From the NCBI GenBank assembly GCA_025765615.1, contig JAIVFJ010000224.1:37343-101342 (forward strand): 64,000 nt of DNA, read 5' to 3'. This document shows positions 31,291-42,655 of the stretch, in pieces. Source of the DNA: Zopfochytrium polystomum. Taxonomy: Eukaryota > Chytridiomycota > Chytridiomycetes > Chytridiales > Chytridiaceae. Numbering within the stretch: position 1 is the stretch's first letter; each line of letters begins with the position of its first letter. The position numbers and the translations under genes were made by a program. A model generated the notes under the pieces. The model had not been told where the DNA came from. It saw only the letters and a program-made list of their open reading frames with translations, and did no database searches.

Positions 31291-31744
31291 TTACCTGAGT
31301 CACCATACGCTCTACTTTGACCTGTGAAGCTCTTCAAGCTCCACCATGTTTTCGAAACCTTGCTCCTGCAAGGCGTTTCGCTCTTACGGTCCTGCACTCA
31401 AAACAAGACCAATCTCTGTGAGAGCAAGAGAGCGAGACAACAGTGCACTTTATTGGTGAGTTTTTCCGCCCGCCTCCACGTAAATGGCACCACCGGAACT
31501 GGCCCGTGGTCTGCCGATCCCTGTCTCATGCCAACATGAATTCAATAAAACGATTTGCTCGAGACTCGCAGCCGGCGGGCCCGCGATCGGGGAGTGGGAG
31601 AAGAAGCGTGAATGTTTGTTCACGTGGGGTGTGGTCAGCCCACCTCGATCGAGACAACCCCAGTTTTTACTTAAAAATAGCTGTTGTTTCCGTCAGTCGA
31701 GTTTCCCCCTCTCCTCGCTCAGTTACGTGCGTTCTGCGTGCGCA

Positions 31745-34700
31745 ATGGAATCGACGGCCCCGAAAGAGGAGGCGCAGACTGGCGCCGGCACCGAGTTTCT
31801 TCGTGATGGGGGCACGGAGCCTGACGGCGGAGACCCGGCTGACGGTTCAGCCACCGTCAATTTGCCCTTTCTCCACTGGCCCACAAGGAATGAGGAGGGT
31901 CTCTCGCGTCCTCCGTCAACTGCAACTCGCACCCAGCAGCCAGCCTCCCCTTCGGCGTACAGCCGAGACCATCCGGACCCGGAGGATCCTCTTCTGCTCT
32001 TTCTCTTGCCTCTGCGACTTTACCCACCCCCGCCGTTTTCGACAGAGGAACGGCCGGCAGGCGCAGCAATCGGCGCTCTTATGGACGTAAACAGAAATAT
32101 CAGCGCTAGTGGTTTATCGACAACCGAATCGTCAACAGCCTTTTTGGTTAAAGCGAAGATTCAAAGAGAAACTGATGCGGCGACGCGAGAGGTCTCTCTG
32201 GCCGCAGTAGAGCCCCCAACCACTGTGAGGCTCACTGATCTCTTAGCTTCCCTCGACGAAACGGACATGGAGTCGTCTTGCGCCAGCGACTATGAACCGG
32301 AGATAGAAGAGAAATCGCATTCCACACAACAAGGCGAACTGGAATCTGAACGCGGTGCCCGTCCTACTGGTTACTCGGACAGTGACAGACGCCGCCGGTA
32401 CGAAGGCTGGGCGATAAGCAACGCGGCTTCAGAGAATCTGCTTCAATGGTCGTCCAAAGACGTTCTTCCCAACATTCAAACTCTAACTTCGAGTACCGTC
32501 ACAGCAACGGCCACTGCAGCGGCCGCCACCAACTCAACCACATCACCCTATTCCGCTACCTCTGCCTCATCCTCGATGAAGACGTTCAGTAGAACGCGCC
32601 AGAGCAGCCTCAGCAGCACGAGGAGCTCCTTGTCGTCGGGAACACGTAGAAGCAGCTTATCGAGCACATCGTCGTCCACGACAACTACTGCAGGCACCAG
32701 CCCCTCGTCGGCATCATTTTCTTCCTCCACTCGATCCTCTCAGCTGATGTCGACCCCTGCCGCCACTGTTCTCACGCTCTGCAGACGCTTCCACCCGGTT
32801 CCCTCGTCCGCCTTATTCCTTGAATCCTTGAAGTTGGGAGACTATGGAGCGATCGTCGTCGCGAGCGTGCTTCGGTCGAGGAAATATCGAAGAGCGATGC
32901 GGTCGGGGGATAAACCAAAGACAGAATGCCACAATTCCGGGCAAGCCTCCATTCCGTCGGCTCGTGTGTTTCTTCGTCGCATCCTACTCGCCTCAAATGG
33001 CATCGGGGATAAGGGCGTCATAGCCATTTCAGAGGCTCTTAGCGGAGTGCAGCCGTCAATATCATGCTCAGATTCACACCTTTATCACCATCAATATCTC
33101 ACTTATCATAACAGTCCATCTAATCTTCAGCATCACCAAAGTACCGATCAGTCCCACCATCACTTGGAAAGTCGCGCTTGGAGAAACCGACCGCCTTCTG
33201 TTAAAGAGCTAGGTCTTCAATTTAACTCCTTCGGCGCCGCCGGTGTGAACGCTATCGCCACGGCTCTTGCCCGAAACCCATCCCTTCAAATTCTGGATCT
33301 ATCAGGCAACTCCCTCTCTGGCAACGTAATCGCTCCGCTGGCACACACCCTCGCGTCGAATGAATCTTCCTTGAGCGTCCTGAAACTGCACTACGCAGGT
33401 ATCGGTGACGAGGGAATCAATGCTCTTGCCGACGGACTTAAGTCAAACCGCAGCCTTCGTGAACTCGTCCTCAGCTACAACTCCTTCTCGAGCGCTGGCG
33501 TTGCTGCTTTGTCGGATGCTCTCACGGTAAACTGCTCAACTCGATTCCTGGATTTGTCGTGGAATAAAATTGACGCTGTTGGTGCTGCTGCCATCGCGGG
33601 TGCTTTAGCAAAGAATCATACGGTGGAAATCCTTGACCTTTCCAGCAACCGGTTGGGAAATGCTGGCGCCGCTGCGATTGCCGAGTCAATCATCACATCG
33701 GAAAATACTGCGCTGAAAAGGCTTGCCCTCGCCAGGAACGAAATCGACCAGGACGGAGTTTCAGGGGTGGTTCCATTGCTTTTCAGGCGCTGTCACAGTG
33801 TAATGGATGTATGCTTGTCCTCCAACCGCGTCGGCTCAGGGGTTGGAGCGGTTGCCATTGCGAAAGCTCTTGCAGCCACTCCGCCGCACGAGTCACCCCG
33901 CAATACTTTGCGTCCGCCGAATGGTTTAACGATCCTCGCTCTATCGGGCGCTCACCTGGGCGACGAGGGTTGCATAGCGCTTTCAAAAGGCGTTGCGTTT
34001 TGCTCGACCCTAGCCGCCCTTGTTCTCTCTGGAAACGCTATTGGAAATATCGGGGCAGCGGCTTTAGCGGCTTCTTTCGAATCAGGGCAGACTTGTATGA
34101 AACACCTTGATCTCACCAGCAACGAAATCGGGCCAACTGGAGCCCTTGCCTTTGCAAATGTCCTAGGGTCAACTCACGTAGATAATCGCTCCGGGCAGTC
34201 TCTTCCCCCTTTTTCATTGATATCGGCCCCCCCAGTCGGCTCTACGCTTCACCCTACGCTTCTTATCACTCGATTACAATCAAATATCCAACGACGGAGC
34301 AACAGCTCTAGCGAACGCCCTGGCAAACTGTCTTCAACTTCGCACGCTCTCCCTAGCCTCAAACGGTCTCGGCGACTCGGCAGTTCAGTCCATCGCTGGC
34401 GCCCTGCGACTGCCTTCTTGCCCTCTCCGCACCCTCGTGTTGAACAACAATGCGATTTCAAACCGTGGGGCGGTCTTATTGGCGCGGGCTCTGGAATTCA
34501 ATCGCACACTTGAAAAGCTGGACCTGGCTGCAAATACCATTGGAGATGTCGGAGGCGCCGAAATTGCCTCACGGATTCCCGGGTCGCTTGTACAGCTTCT
34601 TCTCACTGCCAACCGCGTGTCCGATCCGACCGCGGTGGCGCTTGCAGCCCGACTACCTCAAGCGCAAGCCCTTCGGACGCTGTCCATTGCTGGTAATCCG

Positions 34701-35633
34701 GTCGCGGACCCAGGGCTTGCCGCAATCGCGGCTGCATTGCGCTACTGCCGTCTCGCGGCACTTCGCATTGACGGTACTTTATCGTCGCGGCCACTTGTAC
34801 AGACGGTTGTAGCACCGGCTGCCCGTTTCAACACAACCCTCGTGGACATGAGCTTGGATAGGTTCGGTGATGGCGTCGGGGTGCTCGCTGATGTCGTTGC
34901 CCGTAACCGCACAGTGAACGCCATACGTGAACAGGCTGTGCGGGATCTCGTCGCCGGCTCCCGCGCCTTCGTTGTCGTTAGTGCCTCGCCTGATTCGTCG
35001 GGACGCGCACTACTCAAAGCGGGATCCAACCTCAAGCAGAAGGGCAAGGACCGCTATTGGGAACCCGCGAGCAATGCAGCAGCCAAGGCCGCTCCAGGGA
35101 CGCCGCGTCGCGCCTGGCCACCCGAGCTTGCTCTGTGCGTGCTGGCGTGGTTGTACCGTTCCTACGCCGTGACAGTTGCCCGCATTTGCATCGCTGATGC
35201 TTCAAGACCCGGCGGTCACCGCACAGATAACACCGCAGGCGTCCCATCGACATTTGAATCTGCTGCTGCACATGGGAATGACGAAGATGGGAACGCAAAT
35301 GACGTGGAGAGCGACGGAGACGCGAACAGCGACGCCGGCAGTGACGAAGAAGAGGACGCGGACGACCCAGCGCGCGCCGCTTTCGACACTTGGTTTGGAG
35401 AGGACCTTGCTCGAACGGTCGTCGAAGCTGCATCCGACCGTGCGTCCATTGGAGCGCTGTCTCCAGAACGGGGCTGGTGGGTGCCCCGCGGCGCAAGTAG
35501 TGGTGTTTTTGCCACCGGGAGCGTTACTGGGAACGGCTCAGGTCTTGATGGCGAGGATGCATGGGGAGTCGTGCGGCGTTGCCAGGAATGGGTTCGCCTA
35601 AGGAGTAGTCTTCACGGCGAAAGAAAGATTTAG
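31745..35633 (+). CDS. Large ribonuclease-inhibitor-type LRR protein
   Basis: Exons 31745-34177 and 34236-35633 are joined by a 58-nt gtagat...cccccccag intron and give 1,276 residues. The join carries the LRR pattern from GSTH directly into SALRFTLRFLSLDYNQISND; without it the first frame ends in a Ser/Arg-rich shadow. The N-terminal ~380 residues are Ser/Thr-rich, including a RSSLSS repeat. From ~410 to ~950 there are many 28-residue repeats of the form LxxLxLSxNxIGxxGAxALAxAL, as in NLRC3 and RanGAP-type proteins. A disordered acidic region (DGDANSDAGSDEEEDADD) follows. No NACHT or other ATPase domain is present, so it is LRR-only. It could be a scaffold or sensor; the function is not known. 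An in-frame ATG at 31484 is less likely because its peptide looks like untranslated leader. Confidence 0.82.
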
Positions 35634-35972
35634 CTATGGCAAACTATTATTTACCGGTCGTCGCTGAGCTGCTTTTGCAGGCTTTGCAGCAAGGGAAGAA
35701 ATATAGGAGTTTGTCTCATTCGTACTCATGGACACAATCTCAATGCGATCTTTCTTTCCTGGCGTCAGTGCTCGCGTTATTAATTTACAGCAATATCGGT
35801 AAAACAATAGGGAGCCCACTTGAAACTGTTGAGATTTGGCCTCGAGAGCGGTAGCGGGCGTGGGAAGGAAGGCAAGACAAGTCAAGTTTTTCTTTTTAAT
35901 TGATTCTTCTATTTTTCTCTTGGAAGGGCATATTCCAAACTCCCCCTTGCATGAGCACCTTTAAAAGCAAAA
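35634..35972. other. Transition into a degenerate copia region
   Basis: The 3' flank of the LRR gene. From ~35,855 the DNA matches the copia-related block at ~25,320, marking the edge of the repeat. Confidence 0.4.
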
Positions 35973-37457
35973 CTACTTCAAAGAAAGAAACTGAGTGAGA
36001 GAATTTAAACCACCACTGCCTGGGTGAAAAACCCAAACCAATTGACTGATCTGGGAAAACTGTAGCAGGGAAAGGAAACAAACCTCAAGCTCCCAACCAA
36101 GTTCACTGAGGGCAATATACTCTGCTGCTATTGATGATGTTGGGACTGTTGACAAACGCGTCAACTTCCACCCAATTGCACCCCCTGCTAGCAGCACAAG
36201 GTATGCTATCTGCGAGGGAGAGTCATGGCAGGAGTTGAATGCGTCTGCGTATCTGACAGGTTGAGGGTTGCTGTCTGCACTGTAGAGAAGTCCAACTGTG
36301 GAGGTGGCCTTGACATACCCAACAACATCCAGCAGCTCACACCAATGCCGTCTGCATGGATCCTGGGCAAAGGAGCCAAGTAGACTGACACTGAGTGCAA
36401 GGTCTGGTCTGGTTGATGTCGCTGCATAGTTGAGGCTGCCAATCACCCAGAAATACTCAGTGCTGTCGCCACTCTCTTTGTCAGGGTTGATGGAGTCTGG
36501 CACATGCGGGGTGAGCTTGGAGGTGGTCTTGAGTGGTGCACCTCAAGGCCTCACAGTGCCGTGTTCAGCCTCAAAGCGAGATAAGAAATTTTGGATGAAG
36601 TTAGCTTGGTGAATGATTGTGAAGTTTGAATCACAGGTAACTTCCATTGAGAGAATGTTGGTGAGCTTCCCAAGCGCCCAAAGCTTGAACTCCCCCTTGA
36701 GGTCAGCAATCACATTCTTGATGGCAGCAGTGTGACCAAACAAGGGAAGGTCATCAACGTAGGTGAGAATGAAGCTAAGTCCATGCTGGTTCTGCAGCAG
36801 AACAAGCATGGGTCCTCCTGACTTTGCTGGAATCCCTTTGACCGTAGGTGTGCTGCAAGGCGCAGGTACCAAGTCTGACCTGATTGCTTTAGCCTGTACA
36901 ATCCCTTCTGGAGTAACCAAACCATTCCAGGGGATTGGTACACCAGATGGCAGTGCCATGAAGATGGCGACATCGAGGATTCTGTACAGGTAGGCTGAGG
37001 AGATGTCGATCATCTACATGTCCCAGCCACACAGGGTGCTGAGGGCAATCATCCATCAGAGAGTGTTACCTTGAATTACTGGTGAGTATGTCAGAGTGAA
37101 GTCAACACCAGGCTCCTGTATGAAACCACAAGCAACAAGTCTTGCACAAAATCGTTCGATGGTGCTGTCAGGTTTGAACTTCAGCTTGTATACCCACTTA
37201 CAACCCACAATGTTCGTGTTGTGTGAGACTATACTCACTCCTTTGACCCTAGGATCTGGGCCCATAGTGAGGGAAAGCAAATAATAGGCTAAAACTAACT
37301 TTATTGGGCTGTTGTCTGGGGGGTGTTTCAACCCTACTACTTGCCTAGTCCACGAAGTATCCCTACTGATCTGTCTAACAGGGGTCTCAAACACCAAGAA
37401 TGAACATTCAGAGGGACAATCCTCTGAGGGATTGGTGATGGAGCACCGATTAATCAC
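35973..37457 (-). pseudogene. Degenerate Ty1/copia pol (reverse transcriptase and RNase H)
   Basis: Three broken minus-strand frames appear in pol order. First, 37,056-37,457 carries VGCKWVYKLKFKPDSTIERF, then ARLVACGFIQEPGVDFTLTY, the start of the copia reverse transcriptase. Second, 36,543-37,013 carries MIDISSAYLYRILD and the active-site motif YVDDLPLFGHT. Third, 35,973-36,503 carries STRPDLALSVSLLGSFAQDP and AGGAIGWKLTRLSTVPTSS, then AAEYIALSELGWELE, the RNase H part. Stops and frame changes separate them. Gag, protease and integrase are not found upstream. Confidence 0.8.
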
Positions 37458-37499
37458 ATGGCCACCACCTGATGCGAGGGGAAACGGAAGGGCACTCCT

Positions 37500-38036
37500 G
37501 AGGGCGCAACACGACTGCAGAATAAAGGGGGTTTTTATCTCAGGAACCTAATCTCAAATACAACAGGAGCAGTTAATAGCGACAGGACGGACAGAGCGCA
37601 ACCTAGCGCCCCTCGTTGCAGACAGTGCTGCAGGAGCCCTCATTGTCGCCAGCGACAGGGGGGGGAGGGAGAAGGGAGTTGACTATGTAGGGGTTCTCTC
37701 ACTACCCCCTCCGTGAGCCAGATGGATTTGAAGGGACTCTGTATTGGTGCCAAAGGACAGAAATCAGATTGAAGAAAAAAGGAAAAAGAGAAATGGCCCA
37801 AAAACAGAGAGAGAGAGAAAATTGACAAGTCAACCCCCTGACTTGGAGCATCCAGCACAAATGCTCTAAGTCCCCCCAACCCTATGCATGTCTGTACAAG
37901 TGCCGAAAATAAAAATAAATTAGGCTTGGAGTACAGAGTCCTCATATAGTCCACACGCAAATAACGCGTCTGGCACCTTGGCATGGCTGGTTCTGCCCCA
38001 TCACTGGGCCTTCTGCCCCTCGCAGTGTGAGTGTCC
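37500..38036. repeat. Repeat-derived flank of the degenerate copia
   Basis: Positions ~37,530-37,605 match ~17,395-17,465. The block at ~37,965-38,030 matches ~26,200-26,255 beside the other degenerate copia copy. The segment thus belongs to the same element family. No intact coding sequence is found. Confidence 0.45.
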
Positions 38037-38344
38037 TGTCAGGAACAGGGCAGGACAGGACAAGACAGACAAGGAGCTGAGAGGAGTGATGATTGTATTG
38101 GAAACAATATTTCACTTTAGGGACAGGACAGGTCCCCCATCCCCCTTTTATACCTTTTGAGAGTGTTCCTTGTCAAGACTCAAAGAAAGTTCCAGAAAGA
38201 GCAATTAGTAATACAATGATACCAATGATACCAATGACAACAAGACAAGTCAGGAAAGCAAAGAAGGTTCCAGAAGGTTCCAGAAGGTTCCATGAAGGAA
38301 TGTTCTAGAAGGTTCCAGAAGTTTCCAGAGGGTGATTCATAACA
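38037..38344 (-). repeat. Candidate short LTR with heat-shock elements and TATA box
   Basis: Read on the minus strand, the block starts TGTTATGAATCACC and ends CTGACA, so it has TGT...ACA ends as LTRs do. Inside lie clustered heat-shock elements (38,185-38,320), then TATAAAAGG (38,144-38,152), then ~110 bp of pyrimidine-rich sequence. That is the layout of an LTR with U3 promoter. A second copy is not present in the window and no target-site duplication is visible, so it may be a solo LTR or the end of a decayed element. Confidence 0.4.
38185..38320 (-). promoter_or_regulatory. Heat-shock element cluster (HSF-type sites)
   Basis: From 38,263 to 38,290 six modules alternate GAA and TTC with exact 2-nt gaps, the ideal binding array for trimeric heat-shock factor. 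A further four modules lie at 38,303-38,320 (TTC, GAA, TTC, GAA) and three at 38,185-38,197. A TATA box on the minus strand (38,146-38,152) is ~32 bp from the nearest module. The sites would therefore drive minus-strand transcription toward the degenerate copia pol. Confidence 0.6.
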
Positions 38345-39734
38345 GTTTTGACAATACTATAGGAATAAATTTTTCAATGTGGTGTAAACCGAGTTCAGAC
38401 TTATTGTTGCCAAAATTGTGAAGCAGATCCAAATGTTCATGCTCAACGCCAAGCACAAATATAGAATGGTAGCGCTAGCCTGACAAATTGCGACAAAGAT
38501 CGTCAGTGTAAACGTTCCGATCAATCTCAATGGCAGACTGAATATACTTGAGATGACAATCATCGTCTCCACAAATTGGAAGATACTTGAGTGAATACAA
38601 ATATGGGGTTTCGAGGTTGGAATAGCAGCCAACCAGCTCTTCAACATTTGATTCAAATTCTCCACTGTTTGGTCCAACATAATTAAGACAGTTCAGACAG
38701 ACAAAAGTCCAAAGACCAAAAACAGTTTAACATATCCCCAGATTCTTCAAATGACATTGTCCTTACAATATCGGCAAGAATAGTGATAAGCTTTGGTGCT
38801 CTGTTTGCCAATCACATTTGCATAACGACAAAGTCGATAGAATAATTGGGTGTTGCCTTTCAATGAATGCTTTATAGACAGGGACATCAGACTTGTCGAT
38901 TTCAAGTTTGGAGATGGTTTGTAGCATAGTGTCAACTGCGAGTTCCATCACCTTGTCGAACTCAAAGTAACGCCAAAGCTATACACATTGTTTACCACAC
39001 TTGTTAGGATCCATTGCTCGGACCACAATCTGTTTCCAAAATGGAATCCAATCAGGACCAGGATCCGGACTGGTGCAAATCGGCTGAAAGCCCAATTTAT
39101 TGCTTGTCTCTGACTTCGGGAGGTGTGGTGTCCACGTCCCTCCGATCACCATTCTGCATGCCATTCTCTACCCTGTCGCTGAGCGTGGCTGCCCTGACCA
39201 TGGCAGCGCCCACCACAGATTTCCCTGTCATGGTGGTGTCACTCAGCCTGGTGGGATCGCCTTTGCCCTTGGCGGTCGTGAAAGTTGCGAAGTAGATTGA
39301 CTGGCTCTGCTGGTGGTGCGACAGTTGGTCCTTTAGGTTTGTTATGGGCTTCCATAGTCTTGAGGAAGGCAAAGAGGGCATGTATGTCTGTGATGGTGTT
39401 GTTGTCCACTCGAGATAGGTAGTTCTCAGTCCAAATATGCCAGTACTCTTCCTCCTCAAATTATTTTCACCCCAAATTTGGAGGCAGGAGAGACACTGGG
39501 TGGAGGGGGGGTGTGGCTGAAAGAGTGATTCATCCTTCCAAATTGTTCTTTCTTTCATTTTCTCCTTTTGTTATGTCTTTTCCCTTTTTCTCTTTTCTTT
39601 CTTTCTTCCTCCCTCTCTTCTTTCTCTCCTCCCCTTTCCTATAAATACTCCCTCTCTCCCTTCCTTTGTTCTATATATATCTACTCTCTCTCAACAAATC
39701 CTACCTAGGTAACAACCAATCCTTTTCTTTCCTC
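38345..39734. other. AT-rich region with no supported gene
   Basis: Short minus-strand frames (38,357-38,680, 38,747-38,951, 39,097-39,558) have no recognised domains. The peptide around 39,300-39,440 (including DIHALFAFLKTMEAHNK in one frame) could be a decayed Gag, but this is not supported. A CT-rich stretch at 39,590-39,700 is low complexity. Confidence 0.35.
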
Positions 39735-39744
39735 TTTGGTGTTT

Positions 39745-39870
39745 CTCCCCAGGCCAGTGCTACCAGACCAAGCTGGGGATGGAGTCCTCTTAGGCCGGTG
39801 CTATCTGACCAAGCTAGTAGAGGTATGATTTCCCCAGGCCAGTGTGTTGTATGCCAAGCTGGGGTGAGGT
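39745..39870. repeat. Three tandem hairpin-forming units of ~41-44 bp
   Basis: Each unit contains aggcc-ggtgct-like sequence, then gaccaagct or gccaagct. Units begin (aggcc) at 39,751, 39,792 and 39,836. Units 1 and 3 have arms CCCCAG/CTGGGG, and unit 2 has arms CCTCT/AGAGG at the same place, so pairing is kept while sequence differs. Confidence 0.6.
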
Positions 39871-40144
39871 TTCCTTCCCTTTCCTTTCTCTTCCTTCCCC
39901 AACCTGGTTGGTTCTCACATTGAGCTCTGTCTCTGTGATACTGGCAGATGCCATACTGCCTTAGGGCATTCCTTTGTTGAACTGCTGCCTGTTGGTCACC
40001 ATGTTGGATAGTCAGGGGGCTTGAACCTGGGGCCTGTAGGGTACTCTTCATTGAGCAACTCGACTTGGTCTAGCTGTCCTTGAATAGAGACAGAATTGAA
40101 CCACATCATCCATCTTTGTTGAGTTTGAGCTGAATCCAGGGTAC

Positions 40145-40225
40145 TGGCTCTGCTAATAACCAGGAGCTTCCCATCTTAAAGACTTGTCTTATCCCTTTTG
40201 CCACTAGACTATAGATGAGCCCCTG
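40145..40225 (-). other. tRNA-like or primer-binding-site-like block
   Basis: On the minus strand, GGGGCTCATCTATAGTCTAG is followed by TGGCAAAAGGGATA, which resembles a tRNA 5' half with an internal box A (TAGTCTAGTGGC). The T-arm is not convincing: CTGGTTATTAGCAG stands where GGTTCGA would be. That stretch instead resembles the TGGTATCAGAGCC primer-binding site of many copia elements. No functional tRNA is claimed. Confidence 0.3.
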
Positions 40226-40239
40226 AAGATGAAGAGGAG

Positions 40240-40738
40240 ATCTCATACAAGGCGCTTTTACTTGTTTTTCGAAATTCAGTGCAATCTCTGATGAGAGCCC
40301 AGTTTTTACCCACTTTTAGAAACCCAGTGGTTGGTGCAATCACTGGTTTCTAAGTCACTTGTGCAGAGTGTAGGTTGCAGTGCTGTAGAGCGTATAAAGC
40401 AGTAAAAAGTATGCAGAGCGAGTCAGGAATAGCGCAGTGTGTGTGGAGCGCAGTGTAAGTGCGCACTTACTGTGCAATACTGTGCAGTGTTACTCGCACC
40501 AGCTGCCCATTACTGCGCATTAACAGTGTTCTTATTGCATTGTTTCTTCCAGTAGTCGAAACAAAGCAAGAACTACGGCTGCCTTTGCCTCTTTTTATTG
40601 AGAACAGATTAGCCCTTCTGAGCACCCCATTCAAGTATTGAATCTACTGAGGCCTTCAAGCATCTCCCTCAATGCTTTTGGATGGAGTACTTGAAGGGGG
40701 CATCAATAAATGGTGTAGTGTACCCTGTGGGTCAGTCT
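40240..40738 (-). repeat. Diverged partial LTR of the 8-kb copia family
   Basis: The sequence parallels 54,210-54,780: ttggtgcaatcactg blocks, then gcctttgcctctttttattg, then agaacagattagcccttc, then ccattcaagtattgaatc and gtgtaccctgtgggtc. Many substitutions and indels show that it is much older than the LTRs at 50-63 kb. Its far end after 40,738 lacks the terminal CAACA. Confidence 0.7.
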
Positions 40739-40854
40739 GTGATAACGTGGATTGGTCAAGTAACTTACTTCGTGTATGTCCACAGGAAATCTTTATTTGG
40801 TGAGCCTTCTCAAGCCCTCCAATGTCAACAGCATATATCTTGTGGTGGTGTTGT

Positions 40855-41010
40855 GGTGGGGTGTGAGATTAAACTCCTCCTTTGACCCCAGGATTTGGGC
40901 CCTAGAGTGAAAGAAAGCAAATTGCAGGCCAAAACTAACTTATCGGGCTAATGTCTGGGGGGTATTTCAACCCTAATATGTGCCTGGTCCATAAAGTATT
41001 CCCACTTGTG
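40855..41010 (-). pseudogene. Short copia pol fragment
   Basis: This DNA matches ~37,225-37,365 of the degenerate copia (for example cctttgaccccaggatttgg and gtctggggggtatttcaacc), which lies just upstream of the reverse transcriptase motif. It is a third copy of that family and carries no open frame. Confidence 0.6.
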
Positions 41011-41366
41011 AGGATGGCAGGCTGTCAAGTCTGTGACCTCAAACGAATTAAGTGTATGCCCCCTTTTACTGGTAATTGTGAGGATTACCAACCCATCTCA
41101 ACCTGTATTTTGCTGGCATATGTGACTAGGCTTGGATTTCTGCTCTCCCATTATTTACTGGGTTCCCATACAGCCTCTGACTGGCTCCATATGTCTCCAT
41201 CTGAGCTCTATTTATTAGGAACAGTCGTCAAGGTCTTCGTCAATTGGGTCGTTTATTTCAACCATTCTTCAATTGTCCAGAGGTGGGAGCTGAGGAGCTG
41301 GGTGGTCCTGTTCACTGCAGTGAGGCAGCTGTCCAATTTTGCAGTGAGTGGCTCCAGTGTGGTGAC

Positions 41367-42575
41367 TCACTGATTTAGGTTGTGGATAGCACCAGCATGG
41401 GTTTTGAGCAAAGTGTCCACATTGGCTGCAGCAGCTGCAAGTCTCTGAATGTTGTCGTCCACCTTTACTAGGCAGTGTTCCAGTGCTGCAGGAATCTGCT
41501 CAAGTTGGGTAAGCTGAGTGGTGAGTTTTTGGATATCAGTGTGTACTGACGTCTGATGCTGTTTCAGCTCTGTGCGCAAGGAGGTCTGTTGTGCGTTGAG
41601 CTGTTGCTGGATGTTTTGAAGGGCTGTCAAAATTGATTGCAGCTCTGGAGGAGGGACAGAAGGAGGAGGGGCAGGTGGCACAGGTGGGGGAGCTGTGGTG
41701 GCAGGAAGGGCCTGAGCTGTCTGGCTGGTGTCTTTGGAATTGGCATGGGTAGTGGAGTCTGCTGAAAAGGTTGGGTAAAGGAGAGAGCCAGAGAGGCGAC
41801 CAGTCTTGCAAGATTGGGAGTTATGGTTGGAGTATCCACAACGTTGACAGCAGGGGAATGCAGTGAAGTCTTCCTTTTGGAGTGGATGAAATGGGAGGGC
41901 ACAGCCGTTGAAGACAACTGATTGGCTAGTATTTTGCAGCATGGATGCACAGGTTGTAAAAACGCCAGTGGTGCCCTTTGCCGAGTTTAAGAAGCCAGGT
42001 GTGCAGACAGATGTGGAGCCAAATTCGTATTGGATGGGCTCCAGATCATAGATGCTAGTTGAGCGCCTAATGTTGTAGAGGACAGTGATGCATTGCTTTT
42101 CATTAGTAACACAGCACTGATGGTCTGCAGATGGTGTGAGTGGACGGCCAACACCCATAATTGTCGTGAACTGGGGTGGGTTATGTGGAGGGCCATCGAA
42201 AAGGCCTGTGGCAGACGCAGAGGCAGACAGCTGATAGTGTGAAAAATGAATGGACGTTATGGAACCACACGAGAATCAAGCAGAGCTGATTGCATGATGA
42301 AGTGAGTCCTTCAATTCATCAAAGTTTTTTCCAGTAGTTCCAGGAGCCAGATGGTGGAAGACAAGTTGGTGGATTCTGCGGCTGCAGCAGGTAGTTGACA
42401 TGTGTAGAAAATTTATGTGTGGTGATGTTGTCTGAAGGTGGGCAGCGTGTTCGTCCGTCAATGGCTGCAAAAGGCGGAGTGAATAGTAAGCCTGGGAGTA
42501 TTTGTCAACAGCGCAAGCCGGCGCCCAGGTCTGCTTTGGCGGTGGCTTGCTCTCCCATGGGCATCGTGAGAACAA
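41367..42575 (-). pseudogene. LINE ORF1/Gag-like protein with CCHC zinc knuckle
   Basis: The open frame 41,367-42,158 (263 residues) has a zinc knuckle, CQRCGYSNHNSQSC (CX2CX4HX4C), a Pro-rich linker (PPPVPPAPPPSVPPPE) and a long C-terminal coiled coil (LQSILTALQNIQQQLNAQQT and following). A separate frame at 42,276-42,575 (for example DKYSQAYYSLRLLQPLTDEH) looks like its upstream part, separated by a stop and a frame change. The layout fits the first ORF of a fungal non-LTR element or a retroelement Gag. No reverse transcriptase is found downstream, so it is a partial, broken copy. Confidence 0.5.
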
Positions 42576-42655
42576 TAACTGACAGTCACAATAGGTTCAG
42601 GTCCGTCTTGTGCCTCTTGCTGCTAACCAGTCAGTTCCACCTATCATTTGTGGAG
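42570..42655. repeat. Dispersed repeat, copy 3
   Basis: The block aataggttcaggtccgtctt, then gtgcctcttgctgctaacca, matches copies near 26.8, 31.2 and 53.3 kb. It lies just upstream of the ORF1-like frame (minus strand), so it may be that element's leader. Confidence 0.6.

Noticed and set aside
34240..34513. C-terminal tail of the first LRR frame (Ser/Arg-rich)
   Set aside because: The LRR pattern continues in another frame after a credible 58-nt intron, so this tail is intronic read-through and out-of-frame translation.
38747..39164. hAT- or BED-type transposase remnant
   Set aside because: Short Cys-containing peptides only; no catalytic or zinc motif could be aligned.
40145..40225. Functional tRNA gene
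   Set aside because: A box A-like motif is present but no T-arm, matched acceptor stem or clear anticodon stem; it may be a primer-binding-site region.
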